In this document: positions 27,521 to 36,436 of the stretch, one piece after another
Layout of the letters: every line of letters starts with the position of its first letter
Numbering within the stretch: the stretch's first letter is position 1
Assembly (NCBI GenBank): GCA_943788345.1
Contig: CALSPX010000006.1
Coordinates: 219,039 to 283,038, forward strand
DNA length: 64,000 bases
Direction: 5' to 3'
Source: Ascidiaceihabitans sp023955215
GTDB lineage: Bacteria; Pseudomonadota; Alphaproteobacteria; Rhodobacterales; Rhodobacteraceae
The notes under the pieces: generated by a model
Told to the model about the DNA's origin: nothing
What the model saw: the letters and a program-made list of their open reading frames with translations, nothing else
Database searches by the model: none
Made by a program: the position numbers and the translations under genes

Positions 27521-28992
27521 GCCAATCGTCCTTCTAGTGCTGCAACGGCCATACTGGCCTGCTCCACATCATCAAATGGCAGCACGTCATCTCCAACGAT
27601 TTGCCCTGTTTCGTGCCCTTTGCCCGCAATAAGCAAAGCATCCCCAGCCCCCAACGCGTCAACGGCCCGCAGGATTGCTTCGGCACGATCACCAACTTCG
27701 GTTGCTTGCTCACAACCCACCATGACAGCCGCACGAATAATTGCAGGGTCTTCTGAGCGTGGATTGTCATCTGTGACAAAAACCAAGTCAGCATTTTCAA
27801 ACGCGGCTTTACCCATCAACGGGCGTTTGCCAGTATCACGATCACCACCAGCACCAACAATCACAATCAATCGGCCCATCACATGCGGGCGCATCGCTTT
27901 CAACGCAGTCTCAACAGCATCAGGCGTATGGGCGTAATCAACAAAAACAGCGGCACCATTGTCACGGGCCGCAGCCACTTCCATGCGGCCACGAACGGTA
28001 GTCAGGTGTGCAAGTGTGTTAAAGACATGTGCAGGTTCTTCACCACTGGCTATCACCATACCTGCCGCCAACATCACGTTGTCTGCCTGGAAGCCGCCAA
28101 TAAGGTTCAAACGCGTCTGATATGTTTTGCCATCAAATTCGAAACGTAAGTCTTGGCCCGTTGCGTCGAAACGCTGTGCACTCAGACGTAGGTTGGCACC
28201 AGCGCCATGTCCGACAGTCATCACAGATTGGCCACGTGATGCAGCCAAAGCAACAACATCGGCCCCACGTGCGTCATCAATATTTACGACGGCCCAACCA
28301 TCAGGAGCCAAAACCTCGGTAAACAATCTGGCTTTCGCATCAAAATACGCATCGAATGTTTCGTGATAGTCTAAGTGGTCTTGGGTGAAGTTCGTAAAGC
28401 CCGCAGTTTTAAGCACCACACCATCAAGGCGGCATTGATCCAACCCGTGGCTCGAAGCCTCCATCGCGGCGTGGGTGATGCCATTGGCCTCCGCCTCAGC
28501 CAAGATTTGGTGAAGTGTGATGGGTTCAGGAGTGGTATGCGCCAAAGGTGCAGTCCACGCGCCCTCAACCCCAGTAGTGCCCAAGTTGACCGCAGCCAAT
28601 TCTAGTTCGGCCCAAATTTGGCGCACGAATGTACTGACCGAAGTTTTGCCGTTCGTTCCGGTGACCGCCGTCATCACCCGTGGCTGCGCTCCAAACCACA
28701 ATGCTGCTGTGCGGCTCAAGGCTTCGCGCGGTTTGTCGCTGATTACGACCGCAGCGCCAAACTCACTAATTTCTTCTGAGGCAAGTGCTGCGCCCTCTGG
28801 ATCTGTTAGGATAGCAACCGCCCCAAGTTCTAAGGCTGTTTTAACGAAGCTAGCACCGTGAACCTTAACACCCGGCATCGCTGCGAAAAGGAAACCTTTG
28901 CGAACTTCACGGCTGTCCACGGCAATGCCGCTCAGTTCAGGATTCGCGCCGTTTGCGGCCATAAGACCAAGTGCGCTAAGCGATTTAACCAT
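27517..28992 (-). CDS. murE: MurE: UDP-MurNAc-tripeptide synthetase (meso-diaminopimelate-adding)
   Basis: 491-residue Mur ligase. The ATP loop is VTGTNGKTSVSTFV. EASSHGLDQ, NFTQDHLDYH and DYAHTPDAVETAL are conserved. The specificity motif DNPR (VTDDNPRSEDP) is present, which in this family indicates meso-diaminopimelate rather than lysine as the third residue. It lies 18 nt downstream of ftsI and overlaps murF. Cytoplasmic. Confidence 0.98.
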   Translation of the reverse strand: MVKSLSALGLMAANGANPELSGIAVDSREVRKGFLFAAMPGVKVHGASFVKTALELGAVAILTDPEGAALASEEISEFGAAVVISDKPREALSRTAALWFGAQPRVMTAVTGTNGKTSVSTFVRQIWAELELAAVNLGTTGVEGAWTAPLAHTTPEPITLHQILAEAEANGITHAAMEASSHGLDQCRLDGVVLKTAGFTNFTQDHLDYHETFDAYFDAKARLFTEVLAPDGWAVVNIDDARGADVVALAASRGQSVMTVGHGAGANLRLSAQRFDATGQDLRFEFDGKTYQTRLNLIGGFQADNVMLAAGMVIASGEEPAHVFNTLAHLTTVRGRMEVAAARDNGAAVFVDYAHTPDAVETALKAMRPHVMGRLIVIVGAGGDRDTGKRPLMGKAAFENADLVFVTDDNPRSEDPAIIRAAVMVGCEQATEVGDRAEAILRAVDALGAGDALLIAGKGHETGQIVGDDVLPFDDVEQASMAVAALEGRLA

Positions 28993-29010
28993 GTGCGTTG
29001 CCTTTGTGGC

Positions 29011-30798
29011 TTAGTTGCTGCTGGTTAGCGTTATATCAGCCAAAGTTTGAGGTTCAACGGTTGGTCGCATTCCAAGTAAAGGTGCGATGCGGCGGATCAT
29101 TTCTGCCGCAACAGGAACAGCCGTCCAACCCGCAGTACGGCGAGGTTTATCGCCAGACGTTTCAACTGGTTCGTCCAAGGTTACGATCAAAACATATTTT
29201 GGATCGTGCGCTGGGAACATGCTGGCAAAAGTCGCGATGACCTTGTCCTCATAATAACCACCTGTGGGCTTTGGTTTGTCAGCAGTCCCTGTCTTACCGC
29301 CAACAGCATATCCCTCAACTTCACCAAAGCTTGCAGTACCTTTACTGACAACCTTGCGCAGCATGCCACGGGCCGCGCGTGCAGCCTCTTCGCTCATGAT
29401 ACGTGGACCCTTTGGGACGCTTGTTTTTTTCAACAACGTAGGTGTGACTGCACGACCACCATTGGCTATCGCAGAATATCCTGCTGCCAAGTGCATCGGT
29501 GAGGATGAAAGACCGTGACCATAAGAAATGGTAACACTGCTTAAATCAGTCCAACGTTTGGGCAACAACGGACGCCCGCCTGCCGCTTCTACAATCTCAA
29601 ACGGTGTAGGCTCAAAGAAGCCCATTGCGTCAAGAAATGATTTTTGGCGTTTAGATCCAATTTCCAAAGCCATGCGCCCTGTGCCACGGTTGGATGATTG
29701 AACAATGATGTCTGAAACACTCAATTTACCGTAGTTCTTGTTACGGAATTCACCGATGTTAAAACCACCGACACGCATCGGACCTTTGGTGTCGATGATG
29801 GTCGATGGGTTCACAAGACCCAGATCCACGGCTTGTGCCGCTGTGAAAATCTTAAAAACAGAACCCAACTCATACACACCCTGAACGGAGCGGTTGAACA
29901 GAGGGCTGTCAGATTGATCACCAGTGGTTGCTGGACGCGGACGATCATTGGGATCAAAATCAGGCAGTGAAACAACCGAAATAACCTCGCCCGTGTGCAC
30001 GTCCATCAGAACTGATGTCGCGCCTTTTGCGTTCATCAACTTCATGCCACCGTACAAAATGCGCTCTGATGCAGCCTGAACCGTCAAATCGATAGACAGC
30101 TCTAATGGGGTTGCCCCGTTTGCTGGGTCACGAAGATAATCATCAAAATACTTCTCAACGCCTGCAACGCCAATAACCTCGGCTGCGGCAACGCCCTCTT
30201 TGCCAAAGGATGCACCACCCATGATGTGCGCCGCCAACGAACCGTTTGGATAGAGACGCATCTCGCGCGGGGCAAACAAAAGACCCGGATCACCGATATC
30301 GTGCACAGCTTGCATTTGCTCAGGGCTGATTTTCTTTCGAATCCACAAGAACTTACGTTCACCAGTGAAATCTTTGATTAGACGTGCGTGATCAAGGTCA
30401 GGGAAGATCTTAACCAAACCATCCGCAGCACCCTGCGGGTCAATCATGTGAAGCGGTTGGGCATATAGCGCGTGCGTATCAAAGTTGGTCGCAAGCAAAT
30501 TTCCATTACGGTCGACAATGTCAGCGCGTGCAGCACTGATCGTTGAACCATACGCCGCCGAGCGCGGCTCGACTGGATCAGATGTGGCAAGGCCACCCAT
30601 ACGCGCACCAACAACAGCAAATGCACAGAAGAAAAACAGCCCTAAAACCAGCAATCGCCCCTCAGCACGGGCACGTGACATTGCTTGCATATCTTCGTGA
30701 CGCAGACGTTTGTTTTCATGCTCAATTGCATCAGGATTTTCGCCCTTTTGGCGAGCGTCTAGAATGCGTGCTAACGGGCGTAGCGGAATACGGATCAT
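29011..30798 (-). CDS. ftsI: Septal penicillin-binding protein FtsI (PBP3)
   Basis: 595-residue class B penicillin-binding protein, the transpeptidase of septal peptidoglycan. One N-terminal membrane segment (LLVLGLFFFCAFAVVGARM, about residues 48-66) is followed by a pedestal domain. Active-site motifs are SxxK in YELGSVFKIFTAAQ, SxN in IVQSSNRGTGRM and KTG in VGGKTGTADKP. The N-terminal cytoplasmic stretch is basic. It overlaps the ftsL stop by 4 nt. Partner of FtsW. Confidence 0.97.
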   Translation of the reverse strand: MIRIPLRPLARILDARQKGENPDAIEHENKRLRHEDMQAMSRARAEGRLLVLGLFFFCAFAVVGARMGGLATSDPVEPRSAAYGSTISAARADIVDRNGNLLATNFDTHALYAQPLHMIDPQGAADGLVKIFPDLDHARLIKDFTGERKFLWIRKKISPEQMQAVHDIGDPGLLFAPREMRLYPNGSLAAHIMGGASFGKEGVAAAEVIGVAGVEKYFDDYLRDPANGATPLELSIDLTVQAASERILYGGMKLMNAKGATSVLMDVHTGEVISVVSLPDFDPNDRPRPATTGDQSDSPLFNRSVQGVYELGSVFKIFTAAQAVDLGLVNPSTIIDTKGPMRVGGFNIGEFRNKNYGKLSVSDIIVQSSNRGTGRMALEIGSKRQKSFLDAMGFFEPTPFEIVEAAGGRPLLPKRWTDLSSVTISYGHGLSSSPMHLAAGYSAIANGGRAVTPTLLKKTSVPKGPRIMSEEAARAARGMLRKVVSKGTASFGEVEGYAVGGKTGTADKPKPTGGYYEDKVIATFASMFPAHDPKYVLIVTLDEPVETSGDKPRRTAGWTAVPVAAEMIRRIAPLLGMRPTVEPQTLADITLTSSN

Positions 30799-31139
30799 GG
30801 CTGATCACCCGTGTTTGAAACATCAACCGGGTTTAGGATCGGCAACAATGGCTCTGATGGATATGCAATCTGGTCAATGTTACCAAATTGTTCCGGTGCC
30901 ATCGGCAACAGGCCAAGGCGGTCAAAATTAAATTCGGCAAGGTCTAATAGACGCGAGGGACGGTTCAAATATGCCCATTCGGCCCGCAAAACACCTAGTC
31001 GTGCGTGTGCCAGCTGGATTTCACCGCGTGCGCTGTCTGCATCATTCAACGCTTTGCGCGTTTCATAATTCTCTTGGTAGCTCCAAAATGCCAGCGCGAT
31101 CACTGCCATAACTGTTAGAATGTACAAAACCGTACGCAT
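30795..31139 (-). CDS. ftsL: Cell division protein FtsL
   Basis: 114 residues: an N-terminal membrane helix (VLYILTVMAVIALAFWSY), then a coiled-coil-like stretch (ETRKALNDADSARGEIQLAHARLGVL split by Ala/Leu heptads), then LRAEWAYLNRPSRLLDLAEFNFDRLGL, the alphaproteobacterial FtsL pattern with the RP...L motif. It bridges FtsQ/FtsB and FtsI/FtsW. It starts 12 nt after rsmH and overlaps ftsI as ATGA. Confidence 0.93.
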   Translation of the reverse strand: MRTVLYILTVMAVIALAFWSYQENYETRKALNDADSARGEIQLAHARLGVLRAEWAYLNRPSRLLDLAEFNFDRLGLLPMAPEQFGNIDQIAYPSEPLLPILNPVDVSNTGDQP

Positions 31140-31151
31140 TCAAACTCACCC

Positions 31152-32126
31152 TTACTTATGCTTTCCAGTCGTCGGCATCCCGATCGACTTAGCATCCACC
31201 TCACCTGCTGGCGCGTCTGTGCGCACCGCAACCCTTAGTTTCGCAGAGCGCGAACGCGGGTTGTCTTGTAATTCTTTTTCATCTGGACCGATGGCTTTAC
31301 GTGACCGGACGGTAAATTGGGCCGGCACAACATTTAGTTCTGGCGCATAACGATTTGCATTGCCTCCCGCGCCAGATCTGGCTGTCAGGAACCGCTTAAC
31401 CATGCGATCTTCCACTGAATGGAAGGTCACTACAGCCAATTGACCACCTGGCTTCAAGGCACGCTCCGCCGCCATCAAGCCCCGGAATAATTCACCATAT
31501 TCATCGTTCACTGCAATGCGGATCGCTTGAAAGCTGCGCGTTGCAGGGTGCGATTGACCCGGTTTTGAGCGCGGCAAACAACCTTCAATAATGCCTGCCA
31601 AACGAAGTGTCGTTGTGATTGGCTCCATCTCACGTTCACGCAAAATCGCGGTCGCAATACGGCGGCTAGCGCGCTCTTCACCGTAGTGGAACAAGATGTT
31701 CGCAAGCATCCCTTCCTCGGCGGTGTTCACGATATCAGCCGCTGAAGGGCCATCTTGTGACATGCGCATGTCCAACGGTCCGTCGCGCATAAATGAAAAT
31801 CCACGTTCAGCCAAATCAAGCTGCATAGAACTAACACCTAGATCAAGAACGACACCGTCCAAGTCCTGTGCATATTCGTCCATGCGCGAAAAGACGCCTT
31901 GTTGCAGAGTAATGCGATCGCCGTAATCCCCAACCCAAGGATCGGCCAGTTCAAATGCTAAGGGATCGCGATCAACGCCCATGACGTGATCTGCACCCGC
32001 ATCCAACAATTGCTTTGTGTAACCCCCGGCGCCAAACGTACCATCAAGCCAACGACCCTCAATCGGGCCACAGGCTTTCAAGATCGAATTGATCAGAACC
32101 GGAATATGTGGCCCCCCAGCCGACAT
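31152..32126 (-). CDS. rsmH: 16S rRNA (cytosine(1402)-N(4))-methyltransferase RsmH
   Basis: 324-residue SAM-dependent methyltransferase (MraW) acting on C1402 of 16S rRNA. Opening HIPVLINSILKAC, SAM motif LDGTFGAGGYTKQLLDAGA, acidic DRDP, VLDLGVSSMQLD and the C-terminal LAVVTFHSVEDRMVKRFL are typical. The ATG directly follows the mraZ stop codon with no gap, so the two are coupled. Cytoplasmic. Confidence 0.98.
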   Translation of the reverse strand: MSAGGPHIPVLINSILKACGPIEGRWLDGTFGAGGYTKQLLDAGADHVMGVDRDPLAFELADPWVGDYGDRITLQQGVFSRMDEYAQDLDGVVLDLGVSSMQLDLAERGFSFMRDGPLDMRMSQDGPSAADIVNTAEEGMLANILFHYGEERASRRIATAILREREMEPITTTLRLAGIIEGCLPRSKPGQSHPATRSFQAIRIAVNDEYGELFRGLMAAERALKPGGQLAVVTFHSVEDRMVKRFLTARSGAGGNANRYAPELNVVPAQFTVRSRKAIGPDEKELQDNPRSRSAKLRVAVRTDAPAGEVDAKSIGMPTTGKHK

Positions 32127-32618
32127 TTAGACGTGATCTCCGTCTAAATAGACGGAAGGATCAAGATCGGGGTCAAACCCATCATCATCCAATGCCGCGA
32201 TGCTGGCGTCATACGCCTCGGGCTTCCAAACTTCGAAGGTGTCACCTGACGAAACAAATTTAGCCAAGCCATCGAGGTCGATTTTTTCGCGAAGCTTTGC
32301 AGGCAAAACGATGCGGCCTGTGTCATCCACAATCACTTCAACTGATTGGGCTGAATACAAACGCTCCATCGCTTTACGTTTCGCAGAACCACGCGGGAAA
32401 GCGGCGATCTTATCATCAACTTCATCCATGGCCTCAATCGTGAAACCCTCAAGATAATCGCGCGTTGCGCCGCCATAAACGATGATAATACGGGGGGCCA
32501 AACCTTCGGTCCATTCAGGATCACACGCTTCGATCACACGACGAAAAGAGGCTGGTATAGACACCCGCCCCTTCGTATCGACCTTATGGTCGCTTTCGCC
32601 CCTGAACCTACGTGCCAC
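32127..32618 (-). CDS. mraZ: Transcriptional regulator MraZ
   Basis: 163 residues with two SpoVT-AbrB half-domains: HKVDTKGRVSIPASFRR (residues about 11-27) and VIVDDTGRIVLPAKLREKI (about 95-113). In other bacteria MraZ forms rings that bind repeated TGGG-type boxes in its own promoter and represses the dcw cluster. GTG start preceded by GGACGGGG. I could not find a clear set of evenly spaced TGGG boxes here. First coding gene of the dcw operon, behind a long leader. Confidence 0.96.
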   Translation of the reverse strand: MARRFRGESDHKVDTKGRVSIPASFRRVIEACDPEWTEGLAPRIIIVYGGATRDYLEGFTIEAMDEVDDKIAAFPRGSAKRKAMERLYSAQSVEVIVDDTGRIVLPAKLREKIDLDGLAKFVSSGDTFEVWKPEAYDASIAALDDDGFDPDLDPSVYLDGDHV

Positions 32619-32675
32619 TGTTGGCCCCGTCCCTATATCTGTGCGCGGATTGCGCTAAATTCTTCCCCAGTTTTT

Positions 32676-32722
32676 GAAATGAAAACGGAGAATTGATCGA
32701 GCTGCCACTGATCAATTCTCCG
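32676..32722 (-). terminator. Leader terminator upstream of mraZ
   Basis: CGGAGAATTGATC (32686-32698) and GATCAATTCTCCG (32710-32722) are a perfect 13-bp stem with an 11-nt loop. On the minus strand the stem is followed by TTTTCATTTC. It lies about 60 nt before the mraZ start, so it must control how much RNA polymerase enters the dcw cluster. Confidence 0.85.
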
Positions 32723-32893
32723 CCTTCGTCCCGCTTGGCGGGTAAGTCCAACTGCGCGCGCCACCTGGGGGGATGTCTGCTCGCTCACGCGCCGGATCTG
32801 TCGTCTGATGAAATCGAGGTGCCTGTATGAAACCTGCTAGAGTTTTTTATTATTGCGGGGTCGTTCGGTGCCCCTTGGCTCGTTCTCATCTGA
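32676..32893 (-). ncRNA. upsM: UpsM-like small RNA in the mraZ leader
   Basis: What is seen: a promoter-like pair at 32901-32929 and, about 170-210 nt downstream, a very strong terminator hairpin that ends before mraZ. Transcripts that stop there would be about 215 nt long with no coding capacity. Known: in Rhodobacter sphaeroides the dcw cluster has an extended leader whose premature termination gives the ~206-nt sRNA UpsM. The position, size and 3' hairpin agree well. Sequence homology to UpsM could not be checked, so the name rests on synteny and architecture. Read-through past the hairpin would express mraZ and the whole dcw operon. Confidence 0.7.
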
Positions 32894-32900
32894 TGTACTA

Positions 32901-32929
32901 TGGATAGTATGGGAATTCATGGGTGGCAA
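32901..32929 (-). promoter_or_regulatory. Putative sigma-70 promoter of the UpsM/dcw leader
   Basis: On the minus strand TTGCCA (32929-32924), a 17-nt spacer, then TATCCA (32906-32901); the start site would be near 32893. The -35 is close to consensus, the -10 less so. Assigned because it places the RNA start at the distance expected for UpsM. Confidence 0.5.
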
Positions 32930-33282
32930 TGGTTTTCCTTGGGCCAAAGCCAGAAAAACAGTGAAAATTTGATGTTAAACACCTACCAACGCAAAGCACT
33001 AAAACACTATATGGCCAAATTTTGAGGATTTTTACGACCAATACACAAGATATAGTACCGGTCTTGATTTTAGATTTTTAACCCATAAAATCCCAAATAA
33101 ATTCAAAAAAATTCACACGTAATTTCATGTTCTACATACGTTCTCAAATCGCGACACCGCAACACAACAAGCAGCAGCCGGATCTAGCAAATATTTGGGA
33201 CTTGATTCGCACAATACGCCAAAACCACACCACTCAGCCCATAGTTTCCCATGACACAGATCAACACTCCGCAGTGCCATCA
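32930..33282. other. Gene-poor AT-rich interval upstream of the dcw leader
   Basis: About 350 bases between the leader promoter and the tctA terminator. The part 33000-33130 is strongly AT-rich with A-tracts (AATTCAAAAAAATTC). A 72-codon open frame at 33127-33345 has no start signal and runs into the terminator, so I do not count it as a gene. Nothing else recognised. Confidence 0.5.
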
Positions 33283-33320
33283 GCAAGAGGGGCGCTCAAT
33301 CGCTTGAACGCCCCTCTTGC
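33283..33320. terminator. Long hairpin terminator downstream of tctA
   Basis: GCAAGAGGGGCG (33283-33294) and CGCCCCTCTTGC (33309-33320) form a perfect 12-bp GC-rich stem; the 14-nt loop can pair further (TCAA/TTGA). It lies 28 nt beyond the tctA stop. No long T-run on either side, but the stem is very stable. Confidence 0.75.
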
Positions 33321-33348
33321 TTCAATGTCAGTTATGCTGGCCTAAGTA

Positions 33349-34863
33349 TTAATCACCGTCAGCAATACCCTGCGCCCGAATACGGGCCCGACGGGCACGG
33401 TACGTTGGCAGGACCACCAACAGGACTGCAAAGGCCAGTAAACCCATCGTCATAGGACGTTCGAGGATAAAGCCAATGCCACCTTCAAGTTGCATAGAGC
33501 GGCTAAAGTTGTCCTCTAGCATTTGCCCCAAGATGAACCCGATCAATAGCGGTGCCAGCGGATAATCTGCAAACCGAAGAATAGTGGCGCAAATCCCGAA
33601 ACCGACCAAGATCAGCAATTCCGTCGCATTGTTCTGCCCAATATAGGCCCCCATCAGAGTAAAGAACAAAATGAACGGGATCAGAAAAGTGCGCGGAACG
33701 GCCAACACTTTGGCAATGTAAGGGATCAACGGCAGGTTTAAAAACAGCAGCACCAAGTTCCCGATATACATAGAGACAATGACGGCCCAGAACACCTCAG
33801 GCTCGTCAATCATAAGACGTGGCCCCGGCGTGACGTTCAAAGCAATCAAAGCGCCAAGCAGAATGGCTGTGGTGCCTGATCCCGGAATGCCCAGTGTCAA
33901 CAATGGCACAAACGATCCTGTCGCCGCCGCATTGTTCGCAGCCTCAGGTGCCGCCAAACCTTTGATCGACCCCTTACCAAACTGCTCTTGATCCTCTTTG
34001 GAAGCGATGTTGCGCTCTACCGCATACCCAAGGAAGGAGGCAATTGTCGCCCCTGCCCCAGGAAGCACACCGATCAAGAACCCTTGGATAGACTGGCGCC
34101 CAATCACAGGCGCAATCTGTTTCGCCTCATCACGTGTGATGCGCAGGTCTTTAATCTCGCCACCCGCTTCATTGTTGGACCGCGCAGGGTCCAGCACCAG
34201 ATACAACGCTTCTGGCAAAGCAAACATCGCCATCGCCAGCGTGATAAAGCCAAAGCCCGACTGCAAATCCATTATGCCCATCGTGAACCGTGGTGCATTG
34301 AACAACGCGCCCTCGCCCACAGTGGCCATGATAAGACCCAACAAAGTCATCAACAAGGCCTTGCCCACTTGGCCCGTACCCGCGAAGGCAGCGATGGCAG
34401 ACAAGCCTACAACCATCAGCGCGAAATATTCAGCCGAGTGGAACAACAACGCGACAGAAGCCAACATCGGTGCAAATATCATCAACAAGATCGCACCAAT
34501 AGTCCCACCACAGAACGAAGCAATCGCTGCAACTGTCAACGCCTTGCCCGCTTTGCCTTGTCTGGCCAGTGGATATCCATCAAACGAGGTTGCAACCGTT
34601 GACGCGACCCCCGGAGCATTGATTAAGATCGAAGACGTCGATCCCCCAAAAATCGCGCCATAATAAACACCCGCCAGCAAAATCAGCGCCGCGGACGGAT
34701 CACCGATAGAAATCGCTACAGGGATCATAATCGCGATGATCGACATGGGGCCAAGACCTGGCAACATTCCAATGAATGTACCGATGAGACAACCGCCGAT
34801 GACCATCAACAGATTGGTGCCAGTAAATGCGGTCGTCAGACCAATCAGAATACCTTCTAACAT
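33349..34863 (-). CDS. tctA: Tripartite tricarboxylate transporter, large permease TctA
   Basis: 504-residue permease with about twelve membrane segments. TctA signatures: GMLPGLGPMSIIAIMIPV, YGAIFGGSTSSILINAPG, GVLPGAGATIASFLGYAVER, APEAANNAAATGSFVPLLTLGIPGS (in parts), and GFILGQMLEDNFSRSM. It works with the small permease TctB and the periplasmic receptor TctC to import a carboxylate by a secondary mechanism. Last gene of tctCBA, 3 nt after tctB. The substrate is unknown; citrate and related acids are the family norm. Confidence 0.95.
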   Translation of the reverse strand: MLEGILIGLTTAFTGTNLLMVIGGCLIGTFIGMLPGLGPMSIIAIMIPVAISIGDPSAALILLAGVYYGAIFGGSTSSILINAPGVASTVATSFDGYPLARQGKAGKALTVAAIASFCGGTIGAILLMIFAPMLASVALLFHSAEYFALMVVGLSAIAAFAGTGQVGKALLMTLLGLIMATVGEGALFNAPRFTMGIMDLQSGFGFITLAMAMFALPEALYLVLDPARSNNEAGGEIKDLRITRDEAKQIAPVIGRQSIQGFLIGVLPGAGATIASFLGYAVERNIASKEDQEQFGKGSIKGLAAPEAANNAAATGSFVPLLTLGIPGSGTTAILLGALIALNVTPGPRLMIDEPEVFWAVIVSMYIGNLVLLFLNLPLIPYIAKVLAVPRTFLIPFILFFTLMGAYIGQNNATELLILVGFGICATILRFADYPLAPLLIGFILGQMLEDNFSRSMQLEGGIGFILERPMTMGLLAFAVLLVVLPTYRARRARIRAQGIADGD

Positions 34864-34866
34864 ACC

Positions 34867-35355
34867 CTACACTCCCAAAAAGAACGGCCAAGGCCGTAAG
34901 AAAATGCCAAGGACCTCTTGGACCAAATACCAGATACCGCCAGAGGCAAATGCCGCGACAGGGATCATGATGAACCAACGGCGCTCTCCGAGTACAACAG
35001 ATCCAGCGATCAAGAAAAACATTGTTGAGCCAAGGAAACCTACAGGACGTAAGCACAGTGCATAGGCCACCATTAAACCCAGCAGGAATAGCGCCTGACC
35101 GATTTTGTAATCACCCAAGCGCGTGTAATCAATGTCCGGCTCTTTGCCCCCGCCAGTGTCTTTTTCAAGACCCAGAACAACAGACAGGGCAACCAAGGCT
35201 CCAATCACAGATAGGATTTTAGGAAAGGTCGAAGGCCAAACAGGGTTGCGTTGCATGAACGGCGGCAATGTCGCGTCCATCGTGAAAAATGCAGCGTATC
35301 CATACGCCAAGCAGATCATAAGAATGATCAATGCAATCCAACGGTCTAACGCCAT
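34867..35355 (-). CDS. tctB: Tripartite tricarboxylate transporter, small permease TctB
   Basis: 162 residues with four hydrophobic segments (WIALIILMICLAYGYAAF; ILSVIGALVALSVVLGL; ALFLLGLMVAYALCLRPVGFLGSTMFFLIAGSVV in pieces). This is the four-helix TctB layout, including YALCLRPVGFLGST. The start at 35355 is set by GGGGGAG five bases upstream; five extra in-frame codons exist above it. Lies between tctC and tctA. Confidence 0.92.
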   Translation of the reverse strand: MALDRWIALIILMICLAYGYAAFFTMDATLPPFMQRNPVWPSTFPKILSVIGALVALSVVLGLEKDTGGGKEPDIDYTRLGDYKIGQALFLLGLMVAYALCLRPVGFLGSTMFFLIAGSVVLGERRWFIMIPVAAFASGGIWYLVQEVLGIFLRPWPFFLGV

Positions 35356-35380
35356 TGTCGCTCCCCCCAATTTTAATAAA

Positions 35381-35413
35381 AAACGGCTGGCAAGGATCGG
35401 TCCCTGCCAGCCG
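35381..35413 (-). terminator. Intra-operon terminator/attenuating hairpin between tctC and tctB
   Basis: CGGCTGGCA (35384-35392) and TGCCAGCCG (35405-35413) pair perfectly, and on the minus strand the stem is followed by TTTTTTATT. It lies directly after tctC. Such a site lets most transcripts stop after the receptor gene, giving more receptor than permease. Confidence 0.85.
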
Positions 35414-35426
35414 CCAAATTTAGAAC

Positions 35427-36404
35427 TTACAAGAAGCCCAATTCACGCATTAGATCACCGATTTCTTTTTCTTGGCCTTCAAGGAAGGTGCGGAAATCGT
35501 CGCCTGAGTTGTGGATGTTCACCCAACCGTTTGTCGCGCGTACTGCTTCCCATTCTGGGGTGTCGTACATTGCTTCAAGTGCGGCTTGGTACTGTGCTGT
35601 CTTTTCGTCAGACAAACCTGGTGCACCGAAGAAACCGCGCCAGTTTACAAACTCAGTGTCGATGCCCTGCTCTTTCATTGTTGGGGCATCGGCAAACGCT
35701 GCAACGCGATCAGGGGCTGTCACACCGATAATGCGGACTTCACCAGCTGTTGCCAAAGCAACGGCTTCGGAGAAACCTGTTGAAAGCGCTTTGATCTCAC
35801 CAGACAACAGACCCGCCATTGCAGTGCCACCCGCATCGTATGGGATGTAGTTCACACCAACAGGATCTTCACCCGCGGCCTTCATGACCATGGCCGCAAC
35901 CAAGTGGTCCATGCCGCCTGGAACAGAACCACCACCGATAGCCGTGCCTTGTTGGTCGGATTTGTAAGCTTCCAACAACCCTGCCATGTCAGCAATGTCG
36001 CTAGACGCTGGAACAACCAATGCAGCGTAATCGCCGATTGTACCTGCAACCAATGTCAGGTCGCTGAAGTTATATGGGAAAACACCAGTCAGTGAGCGGA
36101 TCACGATAGGTGTTGAATTCACCATCAAGGTGCCTTCTTGGCTTGCTGCGTTTTCGATCAAGTAACCAATGGCTTTACCGCCGCCGCCGCCTGACATGTT
36201 TTCATAAGATGCAGAGCCAACCAAACCAGCTTCGGTCAATGCTTGGCCAGTCCCGCGTGCTGTGCCATCCCAACCGCCACCAGCGCCGCCGGGGATCAAG
36301 AAGTGAATGCTTTCAACCTTTTGGTGGCCGCCTGCAAAGGCCGGTGTGCTAAGCGCCATGACAGCTGCTGCTGTCGTCATAAGAACGCGACGTGTAAATT
36401 TCAT
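35427..36404 (-). CDS. tctC: Tripartite tricarboxylate transporter substrate-binding protein TctC
   Basis: 325-residue Bug-family periplasmic receptor. Signal peptide MKFTRRVLMTTAAAVMALS-TPAFA, with cleavage expected after AFA. Bug-family features: an early loop with IHFLIPGGAGGGWDGTARG, then YENMSGGGGGKAIGYL for ligand contact, and VNYIPYDAGGTAMAGLLSGE before the second lobe. GGGAGGAA lies upstream of the ATG. Divergent from the two-component genes at 36530, which probably regulate it. Confidence 0.95.
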   Translation of the reverse strand: MKFTRRVLMTTAAAVMALSTPAFAGGHQKVESIHFLIPGGAGGGWDGTARGTGQALTEAGLVGSASYENMSGGGGGKAIGYLIENAASQEGTLMVNSTPIVIRSLTGVFPYNFSDLTLVAGTIGDYAALVVPASSDIADMAGLLEAYKSDQQGTAIGGGSVPGGMDHLVAAMVMKAAGEDPVGVNYIPYDAGGTAMAGLLSGEIKALSTGFSEAVALATAGEVRIIGVTAPDRVAAFADAPTMKEQGIDTEFVNWRGFFGAPGLSDEKTAQYQAALEAMYDTPEWEAVRATNGWVNIHNSGDDFRTFLEGQEKEIGDLMRELGFL

Positions 36405-36436
36405 TGTTAGGGTTCCTCCCAGATTTACCTAAATTG

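Noticed and set aside
32619..32700. MraZ-binding TGGG box array
   Set aside because: Only isolated GGGG stretches are present, not three or more boxes at regular spacing.
32619..32900. RNase P RNA in the mraZ leader
   Set aside because: rnpB often lies near mraZ in other alphaproteobacteria, but the conserved GAGGAAAGTC and ACAGA core elements are missing here.
33127..33345. 72-codon plus-strand open frame upstream of the tctA terminator
   Set aside because: No Shine-Dalgarno, AT-rich surroundings, composition unlike a protein, and the frame runs through the terminator stem.
33998..34663. 221-codon plus-strand open frame opposite tctA
   Set aside because: It lies entirely within a clear permease gene, has no family pattern, and is a mirror of its codon bias.
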